64,000 bases of DNA from Bugula neritina (lineage: Eukaryota; Bryozoa; Gymnolaemata; Cheilostomatida; Bugulidae): positions 3,170,501 to 3,234,500 of the forward strand of contig OZ037772.1 of assembly GCA_964035545.1 (NCBI GenBank), read 5' to 3'. The notes below the pieces were generated by a model. That model was not told the origin of the DNA and did not search any database. It saw only the letters and a program-made list of their open reading frames with translations. Below are positions 11,525 to 22,829 of this stretch, in pieces. The position numbers and the translations under genes were made by a program. How positions within the stretch are numbered: position 1 is the stretch's first letter; every line of letters starts with the position of its first letter.

Positions 11525-12598
11525 ATGGAAACGGGCTCGATGCCAGTAAATTCTGAACTAATTCAGCAGATTGAATCAGAATTACTGGGAACCACGTTTC
11601 ATGTGAATGACGATGAAGACACTGTAATGGCCGACGGTCTGTTAGACCTGGAGCTAGACACTGTTCTTGGTCAGTCCACACATGATTCATCAGTTCCTCG
11701 AGTGCATTCCAAAAGCTGTGACTCTCAGGCTAGCAACGGTCGACAGTCACTAGAATTATGTTGTAAAGATCCACCGCGATCTAACAATAATTCTACTTTT
11801 GTAGACACACTCGCGCCCGTCTCTACGGGCATGCCTTCTCTAGAGATGGCATGGGACCCAGAGCCGGCCCCAACAACTCCTACCACCAGGCAACTGCCAC
11901 CCCAGTTGGAAGCAACCTCCAACTGGATTACCCCTGCCACAGAGAGAGAAATCAGGACCCATCAAGGAGGTGAGAGTAATCGTGAATGCAACCTCTGCCA
12001 GCAGCGATTCACAACCCACCGCAGACTAAAGGTGCACTTGCCGCAGCACTACATCACCACTTTCTGCCCTTGCGGAGAATATAGCTATAATCGTGATTAC
12101 CTACTGAGGCACCAACGTACTATGCAGTGCTATCAAGGACATGTCTATGAAGTAGACGAATCATCATATCCTGCCTTTCTCAACGCCATCAAACCACTCA
12201 TCACTGACTCAGCTCGGCTATCTCGCCTGGAGCAAGGCTTCCCTTCCCCGCGACCCATCATCTCTGGAGCCGCAGATAAACCTACACAGTCTGCTAACTC
12301 TCCACCTCACAGTCCTATACGCATGCCGCATACCTTTCCTCGTGTCGTACTACAGAGAGTAGACACAAATGCGTATACACTCCCTCCTCCTCTTCCATCC
12401 TCAGAGCGGAAACGACACAGGCAGCCAACTTCCTCTCGCTCGTCCCCCTGGGCCCGTAACCTACGTGAGGTAGAAGCTAGGGCGCATGACTTGGAGCAAG
12501 AAGTGTACAGGCTGGCCCCACGGGTACAGGCAGCCTCCAGTGAACTCAAATATTTACAGGAGTCTATTAAACGCATGAAGCGTGCGGCCCGCAGTTAA
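11525..12598 (+). CDS. ORF3: C2H2 zinc-finger / coiled-coil protein of gypsy A
   Basis: A complete 357-residue ORF starting 17 bases after the pol stop. The first ~50 residues are acidic. Residues 155-175 form a textbook C2H2 finger: C155, C158, F162, L168, H171 and H175 with CX2C-X12-HX3H spacing. A second finger, C181, C183, H196, C202 (CXC-X12-H-X5-C), follows at once. The last ~50 residues are heptad-like and charged (REVEARAHDLEQEVYRL to SIKRMKRAARS), suggesting a coiled coil with a basic end. No signal peptide, membrane span or furin site is visible, so it is not an envelope protein. An equivalent ORF sits at the same place in copy B (41943) and, strongly diverged, in lineage C (55378). 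Conservation of finger spacing across that divergence suggests selection. Its role is unknown; nucleic-acid binding is an inference from the fingers. Confidence 0.85.
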   Translation: METGSMPVNSELIQQIESELLGTTFHVNDDEDTVMADGLLDLELDTVLGQSTHDSSVPRVHSKSCDSQASNGRQSLELCCKDPPRSNNNSTFVDTLAPVSTGMPSLEMAWDPEPAPTTPTTRQLPPQLEATSNWITPATEREIRTHQGGESNRECNLCQQRFTTHRRLKVHLPQHYITTFCPCGEYSYNRDYLLRHQRTMQCYQGHVYEVDESSYPAFLNAIKPLITDSARLSRLEQGFPSPRPIISGAADKPTQSANSPPHSPIRMPHTFPRVVLQRVDTNAYTLPPPLPSSERKRHRQPTSSRSSPWARNLREVEARAHDLEQEVYRLAPRVQAASSELKYLQESIKRMKRAARS

Positions 12599-12833
12599 CT
12601 CGAGTCTACCTACAACTCCCTACTACTCATTCCCCTACCTCTCTCTGGCATTCCCTACCGTAATGGTGGCACGTACTCTATATGTAGATAGGACCTTCTC
12701 TTGCTTATTACTTAGTGCACGTTATATATACCTGTATATTTTACCAGTTGTTGTCTTTTTTTTTATATACTTTTATACTGTTCTCTTACCCCCCCACAAC
12801 GAAGTATACGTTTTTATGTGAATCTTATTTTAT

Positions 12834-12864
12834 CAGAAAGTGGGCTTTCTGCTGGAGGGGGCAG
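12834..12864 (+). promoter_or_regulatory. Stem-loop plus polypurine tract before the 3' LTR
   Basis: CAGAAAG (12834-12840), loop TGGG, CTTTCTG (12845-12851) forms a perfect 7-bp stem. It is followed by CTGGAGGGGGCAG, the plus-strand priming tract that abuts the LTR. The same arrangement recurs in copies B and C and, with a compensatory base change, in family X. Confidence 0.75.
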
Positions 12865-13169
12865 TGTGGTGGCTCAAGGAGCTACCAGCAACACAATACG
12901 CGAGGTTGCATATTGACCCGGAACAATGTATTAGCCAATTAGCTAAGCTGTTGTATTAGTAATAGTAGCCGCTTCGCGCTACTAGCTCAGTTGAGGATAG
13001 TGCTGTAAACTAAATAGACGTGCGTATCATTACTGTTGTACATTGGATTTTTATTATGTATTCTTGTATTAAATATAACGATATCTACTCGACTTAACTG
13101 GTGAAGTTTCTCTAGTGTTAAATAGACTCTCTTGGTGGCACATCAACCCTAAATCTGAAAACTATAACA
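12865..13169 (+). repeat. 3' LTR, gypsy A copy 1
   Basis: 305 bp, TGTGGTGG to ATAACA. It has CAAGG where the 5' LTR has CGTGG, and one G/A difference near the end. It is followed by the target duplicate ATAT. Confidence 0.92.
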
Positions 13170-13299
13170 ATATTATGAAATAAATAATGTAGGATATTCA
13201 ATTTTGACTATGTAGAATAATCTCAATCTGAATAAGTATTATTTATTTATTGTAACACTTGCACTTCGTCTTACTCTTACTCTTAGACAGATAACATAC

Positions 13300-13606
13300 T
13301 GTTATAATTTTCAGATTTAGGGTTGATGTGCTATCCAGAGAGTCTATTTATCTATTATAGAACTGCACCAGGATAAGTCGAGTGAACGAGTATATTTTAC
13401 ACACAACTATACATTATAAAAACGCGATACATTATTCCCAAACAAGTTACACATCTAATCTATTTCACACTCTAGCTTCGACTGAGTTAGCAGCGGGAAA
13501 CTACAATTGCTGCTAACTATCAACTACGCTAATTGGCTATCCATTGTTCCGGGTCAATTACGCGACCCTACATGTTGTGCTGCTGGTAGTTCCACGAACC
13601 ACCACA
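13300..13606 (-). mobile_element. Solo LTR of gypsy lineage C
   Basis: On the minus strand this reads TGTGGTGGTTCGTGG to TTATAACA, matching the 307-bp LTRs at 49285 and 56487. It is flanked by the 4-bp duplication ATAC (13296-13299 and 13607-13610). No internal sequence is present, so it is the product of LTR-LTR recombination. Confidence 0.9.
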
Positions 13607-13689
13607 ATACTCATAGTACATACTCATACTGGTAGTGATACTCAATCCCATACTCAATCTCATACTGAGTCTGATACTCATAGTCATAG

Positions 13690-15998
13690 TTATATTACTA
13701 GTTTATATTACCAAGTTATATTACCAAGTTATATTACTAGTTTATATTACCAAGTTATATTGTTAGTTTATGTTACCAAGTTATATTACTGGTTTATATT
13801 ACTAGTTTATATTACCAAGTTATATTACTAGTTTATATTACCAAGTTATATTACTAGTTTATGTTACCAAGTTATATTACTAGTTTATATTACCAAGTTA
13901 TATTACTAGTTTATATTACCAAGTTATATTACTAGTTTATATTACCAAGTTATATTACTAGTTTATGTTACCAAGTTATATTACTAGTTTATATTACCAA
14001 GTTATACTACCAAGTTATATTACTAGTTTATGTTACCAAGTTATATTACTAGTTTATGTTACCAAGTTATATTACTAGTTTATGTTACCAAGTTATATTA
14101 CTAGTTTATGTTACCAAGTTATATTACTAGTTTATATTACCAAGTTATATTACTAGTTTATGTAACCAAGTTATATTACTAGTTTATGTTACCAGTTTAT
14201 GTTACCAAGTTATATCACTAGTTTATATTACCAAGTTATACTACCAAGTTATATTACTAGTTTATGTTACGAAGTTATATTACTAGTTTATGTTATCAAG
14301 TTATATTACTAGTTTATGTTACCAAGTTATATTACTAGTTTATGTTACCAAGTTATATTACTAGTTTATGTTACCAAGTTATATTACTAGTTTATGTTAC
14401 CAAGTTATATTACTAGTTTATGTAACCAAGTTATATTACTAGTTTATATCACCAAGTTATATTACTAGTTTATATTACCAAGTTATATTACTAGTTTATG
14501 TTACCAAGTTATATTACTAGTTTATATTACCAAGTTATATTACTAGTTTATATTACCAAGTTATATTACTAGTTTATATTACCAAGTTATATTGTTAGTT
14601 TATGTTACCAAGTTATATTACTGGTTTATAATACCAAGTTATATTACTAGTTTATATTACCAAGTTATATTACTAGTTTATATTACCAAGTTATATTACT
14701 AGTTTATGTTACCAAGTTATATTACTAGTTTATATTACCAAGTTATATTACTAGTTTATATTACCAAGTTATATTACTAGTTTATATTACCAAGTTATAT
14801 TACTAGTTTATGTTACCAAGTTATATTACTGGTTTATATTACCAAGTTATACTACGAAGTTATATTACTAGTTTATGTTATCAAGTTATATTACTAGTTT
14901 ATATTACCAAGTTATATTACTAGTTTATGTTACCAAGTTATATTGTTAGTTTATGTTACCAAGTTATATTACTAGTTTATATTACCAGTTTATGTTACCA
15001 AGTTATAATACTAGTTTATGTTACCAAGTTATACTACTAGTTTATGTAACCAAGTTATATTACTAGTTTATATTACCAGTTTATGTTACCAAGTTATAAT
15101 ACTAGTTTATGTTACCAAGTTATACTACTAGTTTATGTTACCAAGTTATATTACTAGTTTATGTTACCAAGTTACATTACTAGTTTATGCTACCAAGTTA
15201 TATTACTAGTTTATGTTACCAAGTTATATTACTAGTTTATGTTACGAAGTTATATTACTAGTTTATATTACCAAGTTATATTACCAGTTTATGTTACCAA
15301 GTTATATTACTAGTTTATGTTACCAAGTTATATTACTAGTTTATGTTACCAAGTTATATTACTAGTTTATGTTACCAAGTTATATTACTAGTTTATGTTA
15401 CCAAGTTATATTACTAGTTTATGTTACCAAGTTATATTACTAGTTTATGTTACGAAGTTATATTACTAGTTTATGTTACCAAGTTATATTACTAGTTTAT
15501 ATTACCAAGTTATATTACTAGTTTATGTAACCAAGTTATATTACTAGTTTATGTTACCAGTTTATGTTACCAAGTTATATCACTAGTTTATATTACCAAG
15601 TTATACTACCAAGTTATATTACTAGTTTATGTTACCAAGTTATATCACTAGTTTATATTACCAAGTTATACTACTAGTTTATGTTACGAAGTTATATTAC
15701 TAGTTTATGTTACCAAGTTATATTACTAGTTTATATTACCAAGTTATATTACTAGTTTATGTAACCAAGTTATATTACTAGTTTATGTTACCAGTTTATG
15801 TTACCAAGTTATATCACTAGTTTATATTACCAAGTTATACTACCAAGTTATATTACTAGTTTATGTTACGAAGTTATATTACTAGTTTATGTTATCAAGT
15901 TATATTACTAGTTTATATTACCAAGTTATATTACTAGTTTATGTAACCAAGTTATATTACTAGTTTATATTACCAAGTTATCTTACTAGTTTATACTG
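13690..15998. repeat. 26-bp satellite array, about 2.3 kb
   Basis: Tandem units of the type AGTTATATTACTAGTTTATG + TTACCA. Variants include TTATATTACC in place of TTATGTTACC and shortened units that drop part of the period. The unit contains ACTAGT. The array ends about 100 bp before the first Cys-rich exon at 16096. Confidence 0.9.
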
Positions 15999-16095
15999 CT
16001 AGTATTCAACAACTACCCTCCAGCACATCTCAACTCTGACGCAACTAAACTGACTAATCATCTGAATAGTTTATAGTTTTTGTTGAACTCTTCAG

Positions 16096-19000
16096 ACCTC
16101 TGAGAACTGTGCGTATGGCTTCACCTGCGAGTGTGGTGCCTGTGTTGGGATATGTGACCTTGACAGAGACTGTGGGAAGCTGCTGATCTGTTTGGAGAAA
16201 AGATGTTATCAGCAGGCCTCACCAGATGACAGAACTGTTGTCTGGGATCTTTATCACTCTGAACTAGTAGAATGTTCTTCAGGTTTGAATACGAAATCGT
16301 TGACCTTTGCTCCATTGCAGTTTAAAAGTGTTGCTTTTTGTTGTACTTATATCTGTGCTGGCCAGGATTTTTGAATGATTTTTGTTATGTATTTACGTAA
16401 CAGAGTGTAAAATTAAAGCTGAATTTGCTTTATTTTCTATATATTTTGTTTGTGATTATCAGCATTTTTATTTGTAGAGATAAAATTTATCAAAAGAGTT
16501 TCATACACTTGTATTTACTTAGACTCAGACTGTGTTGGTGTGTGTGTGGGGGGACTTTGCTCAGACACCTGCAAGTACGAGCTGTCATGCACACTTGGCA
16601 GGACGTGTCAAGGTGGCAGGTGCTTCTATCCGTGTACTGACAACACAGCCTGTCCTAGTGATGGACAGATCTGTCACCATGGTGTCTGTAAAGCGGGCTG
16701 TCAGGTGAGTAGTCACTATGACTTATACTGTGAGTTAGTATAGTTACTCTGTTAGTATAGTTACTCTGTTAGCATAGTTACTCTGTTAGTATAGTTACTC
16801 TGTTAGTATAGTTACTTTGTTAGTATAGTTACAGTAACAGTTTGCTAATCATAATAACTTTCACTGTTAGTTGCTCGACAAGATATTCTACATCTCTTGT
16901 AGCCACAACCAAAGTGGTGTCTATATATCCTGCTAGTGACTTGAGTAATGACTCATATGTAATTGTAGTTGATTACATATCTAATGTAATTGATTTTTGC
17001 AATTACTTTACAATTACATCTCAATTACATTAAACTTTTAAATCTTAAAATCTTAAGAAATTCATTCTTTTTTAACATGCGTACTGTTAAATAACAAGTA
17101 CAGATTAAGTCAATGTAGTATAGTATCACTTTTGCGAACAAAGCACGTTCACCCCTGTCAAAATTGCCCCTGCTAGTTGGACCCTAGAGGTGAAATTGCA
17201 TAACTTCCATTTGTCCTTTGTGAGAACAAAAGTAATTGTAATTGTAATTATTTGCATTGCCATGTAATTGTAATTAATTGCTTTACAATGTAGTTTTGTA
17301 CTGTAATTAATTACATTTATTTCAACTGTAATTATAATTGTAATTGACAAATTCTCATGTAATTGTAATTAGTTACATTCACATGTAATTGACCCCAACA
17401 ACCCTGGTTTATTATGGAGCTCATACTTTTATTGTTCAAGGTCTAGATGTATTCTCCACCATGTTTTTACTAGAAGTAAACTTTAATTTGGTAATAAGTA
17501 TAAAATAAACTGTTGTTTCGCATTGTAGAGTTTATTATTGCCTGAATATTGTATTGAGAATATTGGCTTAACAATATCAGTGCAGCGATGTGATTGGCCT
17601 GACAATATCAAAGTAGTGATGTGATTGGCTACTCTGTTCTGTTTTGCAGGGCCATGCCTACTTGTATTATGTGTTAATCTTGTTTTGCAGTGAACAGAAA
17701 GGGGTAATGGGTCCCAAAAGACACCCGGGATCTTACCATGGAGAGGAAGGGTTCACCCGATGTTGATGGCCTGCCTGGTATATCCGGCAATCCTGGAGAT
17801 GCAGGAGAAAGGAGACCACCTTGTTTTTCAGGAGATACCGGACTTTTTGGAGAACCAGGTAGTGTTTATGCTCAATTGAGTTTAATCTGTCAAGTTATGT
17901 TGGGATCTTTTTCGTTTTCGTTATTTTATGTTTGTTACGTGGAAAAAGGAAAAAACTCTGTCTTGGAGCATTTTGGTTTTTTCAGAGAGCTTTGGATTAT
18001 TTGATTATGGTCTACACAGGGGTGTAGACAAACTAAACTAGACAGGGGTGTAGACAAACTAAACTAGACAGGGGTGTAGACAGACCAAACTACACAGGGC
18101 TGTAGACAGACTAGACTAACCAGTGGTCTAGATGGACTAAACCTCCTACGAACTTACAATTACCTTGCGTCATTAGTCTCTATTCTCTCCTATAATTTGA
18201 CCTTTATTTAGCGAGCAGATTTCTAGTAGGCTATTCTATAGTGACCAGTCACACTGTTTATTATAGCAACATAGAAATCAAGTTGAAAACTAGTTGCACC
18301 TGTTGTGATGCTATCAATGGGTGCTTACCGGTAGAGACGGAGTACCTGGACCTGTTGAGATAGGATATCAGGGTAAACAAGGAGATCAAGGTCCTGCAGC
18401 TAAGAATGAGGAGTTACTCGCCCTTGCTTGTGTATTTCTGTTCTTTTTAGGTATTCTATAATATGCTGGGGTTTCCCTCACAGCTATTATATATGCTGGA
18501 ATTCCCCTCACACCTATGATATATGCCGGGGTTTCCCTCACAGCTATGCTATATGCTGGGGTTTCCCTCACAGATATGCTATATGCTGGGGTTCTCCTCA
18601 CAGCTAGTCTGCACTAAGGCAGGGAGTAGGCTAAGTAATCATATTGAATCCCAGCAGTGCTTGTTACTTCAACTGACAGGATTACTATGTATGATAGTTG
18701 CTCTGACTGGTTTCAATGGATCATTTTTACCATACTTTTTACCACATGATGCATTGTCTTAGTAAAAACAAGAAAACAAAGAAATATACCAGAAATGTTG
18801 AGAAATGTGGTGTTCCAGAATTAATAAATGACCACTTGTAATGCATACTGGTGCTGCTTGGTTCATAGGACCTGTCGAACAAGCTGGAGAACCTGGTCTG
18901 GATGGCAGAAATGGAAAGACAGGAGAAACTGCACGAACTGGTATGCCTGGTCCAACTGGCTCAAGGGGGGTCACTGGAGAACCCGAATCTAATGGAAGGT

Positions 19001-20323
19001 ATTTTTTGTGCTTTACTCTACCCTATTCAGCTTCTTGGAACTTTTTTTTTGATTTAGTTTTTATAATTTGTTGTCAATTTTTTCAGAGACGGTTTACCTG
19101 GTGTACTGGGTGCTGATGGTAGACCTGGGGAGCAGGGCGTTCAAAAATCTCCTGGCTCCATGGGTCCAGTGGGAATCCCCGGTAACCAGGGACCTGAAGG
19201 TGCTCAAGGAGACAAGGGTGATAAGGCAGGAACATTCTTTATTCAGTTTTCTATTTATTTCAGTTCTCTGGTTTTCCACTAGTCAATCTTTTAGTTGTTT
19301 ATTTGTTTTAGTTTATTTATGTTAATACTAAAGTTGCTTCAGTGACATCACATGATGTAATATATTACACAACAATGCAGTATAATACACCATAATATAA
19401 TATGTTATACAATACAATAATATTACAGAAAATATAATTCACTAATATCTCACAGCTAAGTTGTGTCTCCTAAATATATTCATTACTATAGGGGCCAGCT
19501 GGGCCACAGGGTGCTTCTGGACCAACTGGATTGTCTGGGCCAACTGGTCCTCAGGGACCCCACGGAGCTTCCGGGAATTCCCGGCGAACAAGGACCTAAA
19601 GGTATGAATGAAGTTGAACCAATCTTTGTCCTTAGTTATTGGCCATCAACAGAATCTTGACTCTAAGAGTTATCCTTCTTAGTAGGAAGGTAAGGCAACT
19701 CCTAACTCATGATAATATGAATATCATCTGCTGTTGAAAGACCCACTGGTTTCCAGGGACCTCAGGGATTGCCCGGAGCTCCTGTTATTGATGGTGAAAG
19801 GGGAGATGTCGGGCCAGTTGGTATTGCTGGACCACCCAGGCTACGGGGTTCTGATGGCAAACAAGGAATTACTGGTCCTCCTGGTGCTATGGGTGCTATG
19901 GGACCACCTGAACCTGATGGTGCTAAGGTAAACACTTACACTGCTAACAGGTTATCGTTATTCATCTTGTTAGTTTAGTGGTAATAAACCAATATTCTGT
20001 ATTTCTAGGGTGAACAAGGGAGAGATGGGGAAATGGATAGTCCCGGTAGACCTGGACCTCCTGGTGAAGCCCCAGTATTTGGTTAGCTATTAGTAAAACC
20101 GAATCATTGTTCATTACTTGTATCTTTTTCATTTTCTTTCAGCTGTTTATTGGTAATCTTTTGCGAATTTCATCCATAGCCTGTGATTGAAGCTTTTATT
20201 TTATTCTACCATGGGTTATGTTAGGTGCGCCCCCTATGATGATAAGTGCAATGATGTCCAACGGTAAAGGTGTACAAGCAGATGATGCAGGCGCCAACAA
20301 TGAGCTCTATAATATGTACCTCA
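16096..20323 (+). CDS. Cys-rich / collagen-like gene with damaged collagen exons
   Basis: Probably a secreted extracellular-matrix-type protein. Exon 16096-16282 ([20 protein letters not shown]...) and exon 16523-16704 ([20 protein letters not shown]...) are Cys-rich, have AG/GT borders and join in phase. Collagen Gly-X-Y exons follow: about 17692-17871, 18336-18400, 18869-18998, 19087 to about 19225, 19492-19601, 19757-19927 and 20009-20081. Then comes a non-collagen exon, 20225-20323 ([16 protein letters not shown]...). Several borders agree in phase (18998 to 19087, 20081 to 20225). Oddities: the exon at 17692 changes frame inside the triple-helix code, the exon at 19492 shifts frame after GPHGASG, and Gly is missing in places (GERRPP, PPRLRGS, PPEPDGA). 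Either the gene is decaying or the read contains indels. The first exon of the gene is not identified. Confidence 0.6.
16733..16830. repeat. Short tandem repeat, AGTATAGTTACTCTGTT
   Basis: About five to six copies of a 17-18-bp unit inside the intron after the exon ending at 16704. Confidence 0.8.
16955..17400. repeat. TAATTACAATTACAT-type low-complexity region
   Basis: Irregular runs of AATTACA and TGTAATTG on both strands within an intron. Similar sequence recurs near 21215-21620. The region holds no coding potential. Confidence 0.6.
18011..18140. repeat. 26-bp minisatellite, ACAGGGGTGTAGACAAACTA
   Basis: About five diverging units with GGGGTGTAGACA cores, intronic in the collagen-like gene. 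Confidence 0.75.
18453..18606. repeat. 30-bp minisatellite, GCTATATGCTGGGGTTTCCC
   Basis: Five units of about 30 bp (CACAGCTATGCTATATGCTG then GGGTTTCCCT), intronic. The long ORFs here on both strands are by-products of the 30-bp period. Confidence 0.8.
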
Positions 20324-20964
20324 GTGAGTAATGGCCATGATGTGCTTTGATGTTGCCTGCTTTGTAGTGGAAAGGCTCTTTTAAATGCTGTTTTGGAACT
20401 CAAATGATGGACTTGTTTCAAATTGTGTGTATGTTTTTGCAGACAAAAATTTTTATAATTTACTGTTAGAAACTATTGTAATAAAAATAAAGACAGCTGT
20501 TATAATGTATTTTTCCTCCTAGTATTGATGATTGACATTCTTCCTTGATGAGTCACCTATTTAGTTCGTTTCTTCAGTTAAATGTTGCTACATTCTGACA
20601 GATTATATAATATTGGTTTCATTGCTGTTAGCTTACATCACTACTTCCACCTTATGTTTCTAGAAACAAAAGTAAGGGACAGGTACAATCTATACTATAT
20701 ATTATATACTGTTTGTTACTTTATATATTCCATAATATCTACTGTGTATTATTATACTCTGTGATATCTACTGTGTATTATATACCAGCATTGAACTCTG
20801 TTATCTGCAACTATTTCTCCACGAATACTTTACATAGTTTGACTGTTCTAAGCAAAACTGCGAGTAATTGCAGTGTAACTGTACTGCAGTTTAAAGCTTT
20901 TTTTTTAAGATAAAGCTAAATCTTAGCCACTGTTATAGTGTAGATAGATGCTGCAGGTCTTTCA

Positions 20965-21171
20965 GTGTCTCACCTGCCTGCCACAGACCTGCCTCACCTG
21001 CCTGCCACAGACCTGCCTCACCTGCCCGCCACAGATATGTCTCACCTGCCTGCCACAGATGTGCCTCACCTGCCCGCCACAGACCTGCCTCACCTGCCTG
21101 CCACAGACCTGCCTCACCTGCCCGCCACAGATGTGCCTCACCTGCCCGCCACAGACGTGTGTCACTTGCAG
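20965..21171. repeat. 24-bp minisatellite, CCTGCCTGCCACAGACCTGC
   Basis: Eight to nine units of about 24 bp. The period is a multiple of three and lacks stops, so both strands stay open (a CLTCLPQT-type repeat on plus, a QVCGRQVR-type repeat on minus). No splice borders or flanking coding sequence support a protein. Confidence 0.85.
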
Positions 21172-21802
21172 TAAATGGTAAATAGTATTATAATGAGTGT
21201 TAATGAGAGATGAGCTCCATTACATATAAATGTTATTAATTACATTTAATTAGGTTCTCACAGGGGATAAATAGAAGTTATAAAATCTTACTCCTGGGGT
21301 CCAACTATGTGAGGCAATTTTAACAGTAGCTAATCTTCTTTGTTCTCAGCAGTGATTACTAGTGGATACAAGACTGCATTGAATTATTCTGAACTTGTTT
21401 AAATAAATACTTGGTATAGTAGAAAAATTATAAATTTTGTTTTAAGATTTAAACTTTGAAATATAATAGATATGCAATTACGAAGTAATTTTAAAACCTA
21501 ATTACATTTCTAGATGTGTAATATATGTTCTACAATTACAGTTTTATACATCAATAACAAATTACATTAATTTACTTGAAAAAAAATAATTAATCACAGC
21601 TAATTACAAATTACATTCTCTCAAACTCTGGTGGTAATGGTTAATAACTGGCAGACTCAAGTATCTGTGTGCAGAAGTTTTTAGGGCTACTGATGATATT
21701 TAAAAACATTTTCTATTTGGTTTTTCACACTTCTAACTTTTGTCCACCATATTTAAGGGATAAGAGTATGAAAGCTGGTGTGTACTAAATGAAGTAAACT
21801 GA

Positions 21803-21805
<3 letters not shown>

Positions 21806-21852
<47 letters not shown>

Positions 21853-22055
21853 CATATATATAGATATATATACATTATATATATATAATATATATATAAT
21901 AAATTATTATAATAATTATTATATATATATATATATACATACATATATATAGATATATATACATTATATATATATAATATATATATAATAAATTATTATA
22001 ATAATTATTATATATATATATATATATATACATACATATATATATATATATATAC

Positions 22056-22153
<98 letters not shown>

Positions 22154-22256
22154 CATATATATAGATATATATATACATTATATATAATATATATATATAT
22201 ATATATACATACATATATATATATGTATATATATATACATTATATATACATAATAT
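21806..22256. repeat. (TA)n microsatellite with interspersed ACATAC motifs
   Basis: Nearly pure AT dinucleotides, including about 90 uninterrupted bases around 22056-22148. A sub-pattern of TATATACATACATATATATA + GATATATATACATTATATAT and AATAAATTATTATAATAATT repeats two to four times. The whole region is self-complementary. Confidence 0.9.
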
Positions 22257-22533
22257 AGCTATAAACATGCACGTATATAAAGAAAATAACATTCATGCAA
22301 CTGGTAGTAAATACTGTTTAGTATGAGCTTCTACTAATTTTGCTACGGCATGTAGCTGCATTATAATAAATAGCGATTTTAGGAGATCCTAAAGCACTTT
22401 ATAGTCGTTTATGCAGAATTTTTCTTTCAGTCCAATATATGAAACTTATAAAAATAATTTTAGAGAGAACATGCACTAGCCGAAAATCAATTTGTTTTCA
22501 ATAAAGTATATCATAGACCTGCATACTTTGTGC

Positions 22534-22829
22534 AGGAAAGAAGAGAGAGCCACAAAGGAAGAGCCACGCCTACCATGTCCAATGAAAACGGACCTGTCAT
22601 ACTAAGTAGCTACAGACCTGCTATACGAGATAGAAACAAACCTGCCATATTGCACAAAACTGAACCTGCAGTACTGAGCAAAGAGCAACCAATCAAATAT
22701 TCCAAGCAAAGAGAAAACAATTCAGCATTGTGGAAAAACCTCCCCAGGGGGATCAGCAAACTCCGACAGCTGGTCAAAGTTTTAGCTACAGAAAAGGAAG
22801 AATTGCCGAGTATAGTGATGATTCAGTGA
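22534..22829 (+). other. Possible terminal exon, 98-residue ORF with PAI/PAV repeats
   Basis: An open frame follows an acceptor-like TTTGTGCAG and ends in TGA at 22827-22829. It contains a loose repeat (GPVIL, RPAIR, KPAIL, EPAVL) and a basic, charged C-terminus. AATAAA-like signals occur about 350 bp downstream. It could be the last exon of the collagen-like gene, but the exon 20225-20323 does not join it in this frame. I do not recognise the family. Confidence 0.3.

Larger units (their letters stand above)
5728..13169 (+). mobile_element. Ty3/gypsy LTR retrotransposon, lineage A copy 1
   Basis: A complete insertion of 7442 bp bounded by two 305-bp LTRs that differ at three positions. The 4-bp duplication ATAT flanks it at 5724-5727 and 13170-13173. 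In order it carries the LTR, tRNA-Leu primer site, gag, pol in the -1 frame (protease, RT, RNase H, integrase), a third ORF with zinc fingers, a hairpin plus polypurine tract, and the LTR. Integrase after RNase H defines it as Ty3/gypsy. The interior is GC-rich compared with the AT-rich host flanks. Pol is broken by a poly-G frameshift near 7224-7232 and one nonsense codon at 9216-9218. The high LTR identity points to a recent insertion. Confidence 0.93.

Noticed and set aside
13690-15998. CRISPR-like array (regular direct repeats)
   Set aside because: There are no unique spacers; units are contiguous satellite repeats in a eukaryotic context.
20948-21181. CLTCLPQT-type Cys/Pro repeat ORF and its antisense partner
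   Set aside because: Open on both strands only because of the 24-bp period. No splice sites or homologous context.
21875-22292. Tyr/Ile-repeat ORFs in the (TA)n region
   Set aside because: Pure microsatellite translation.
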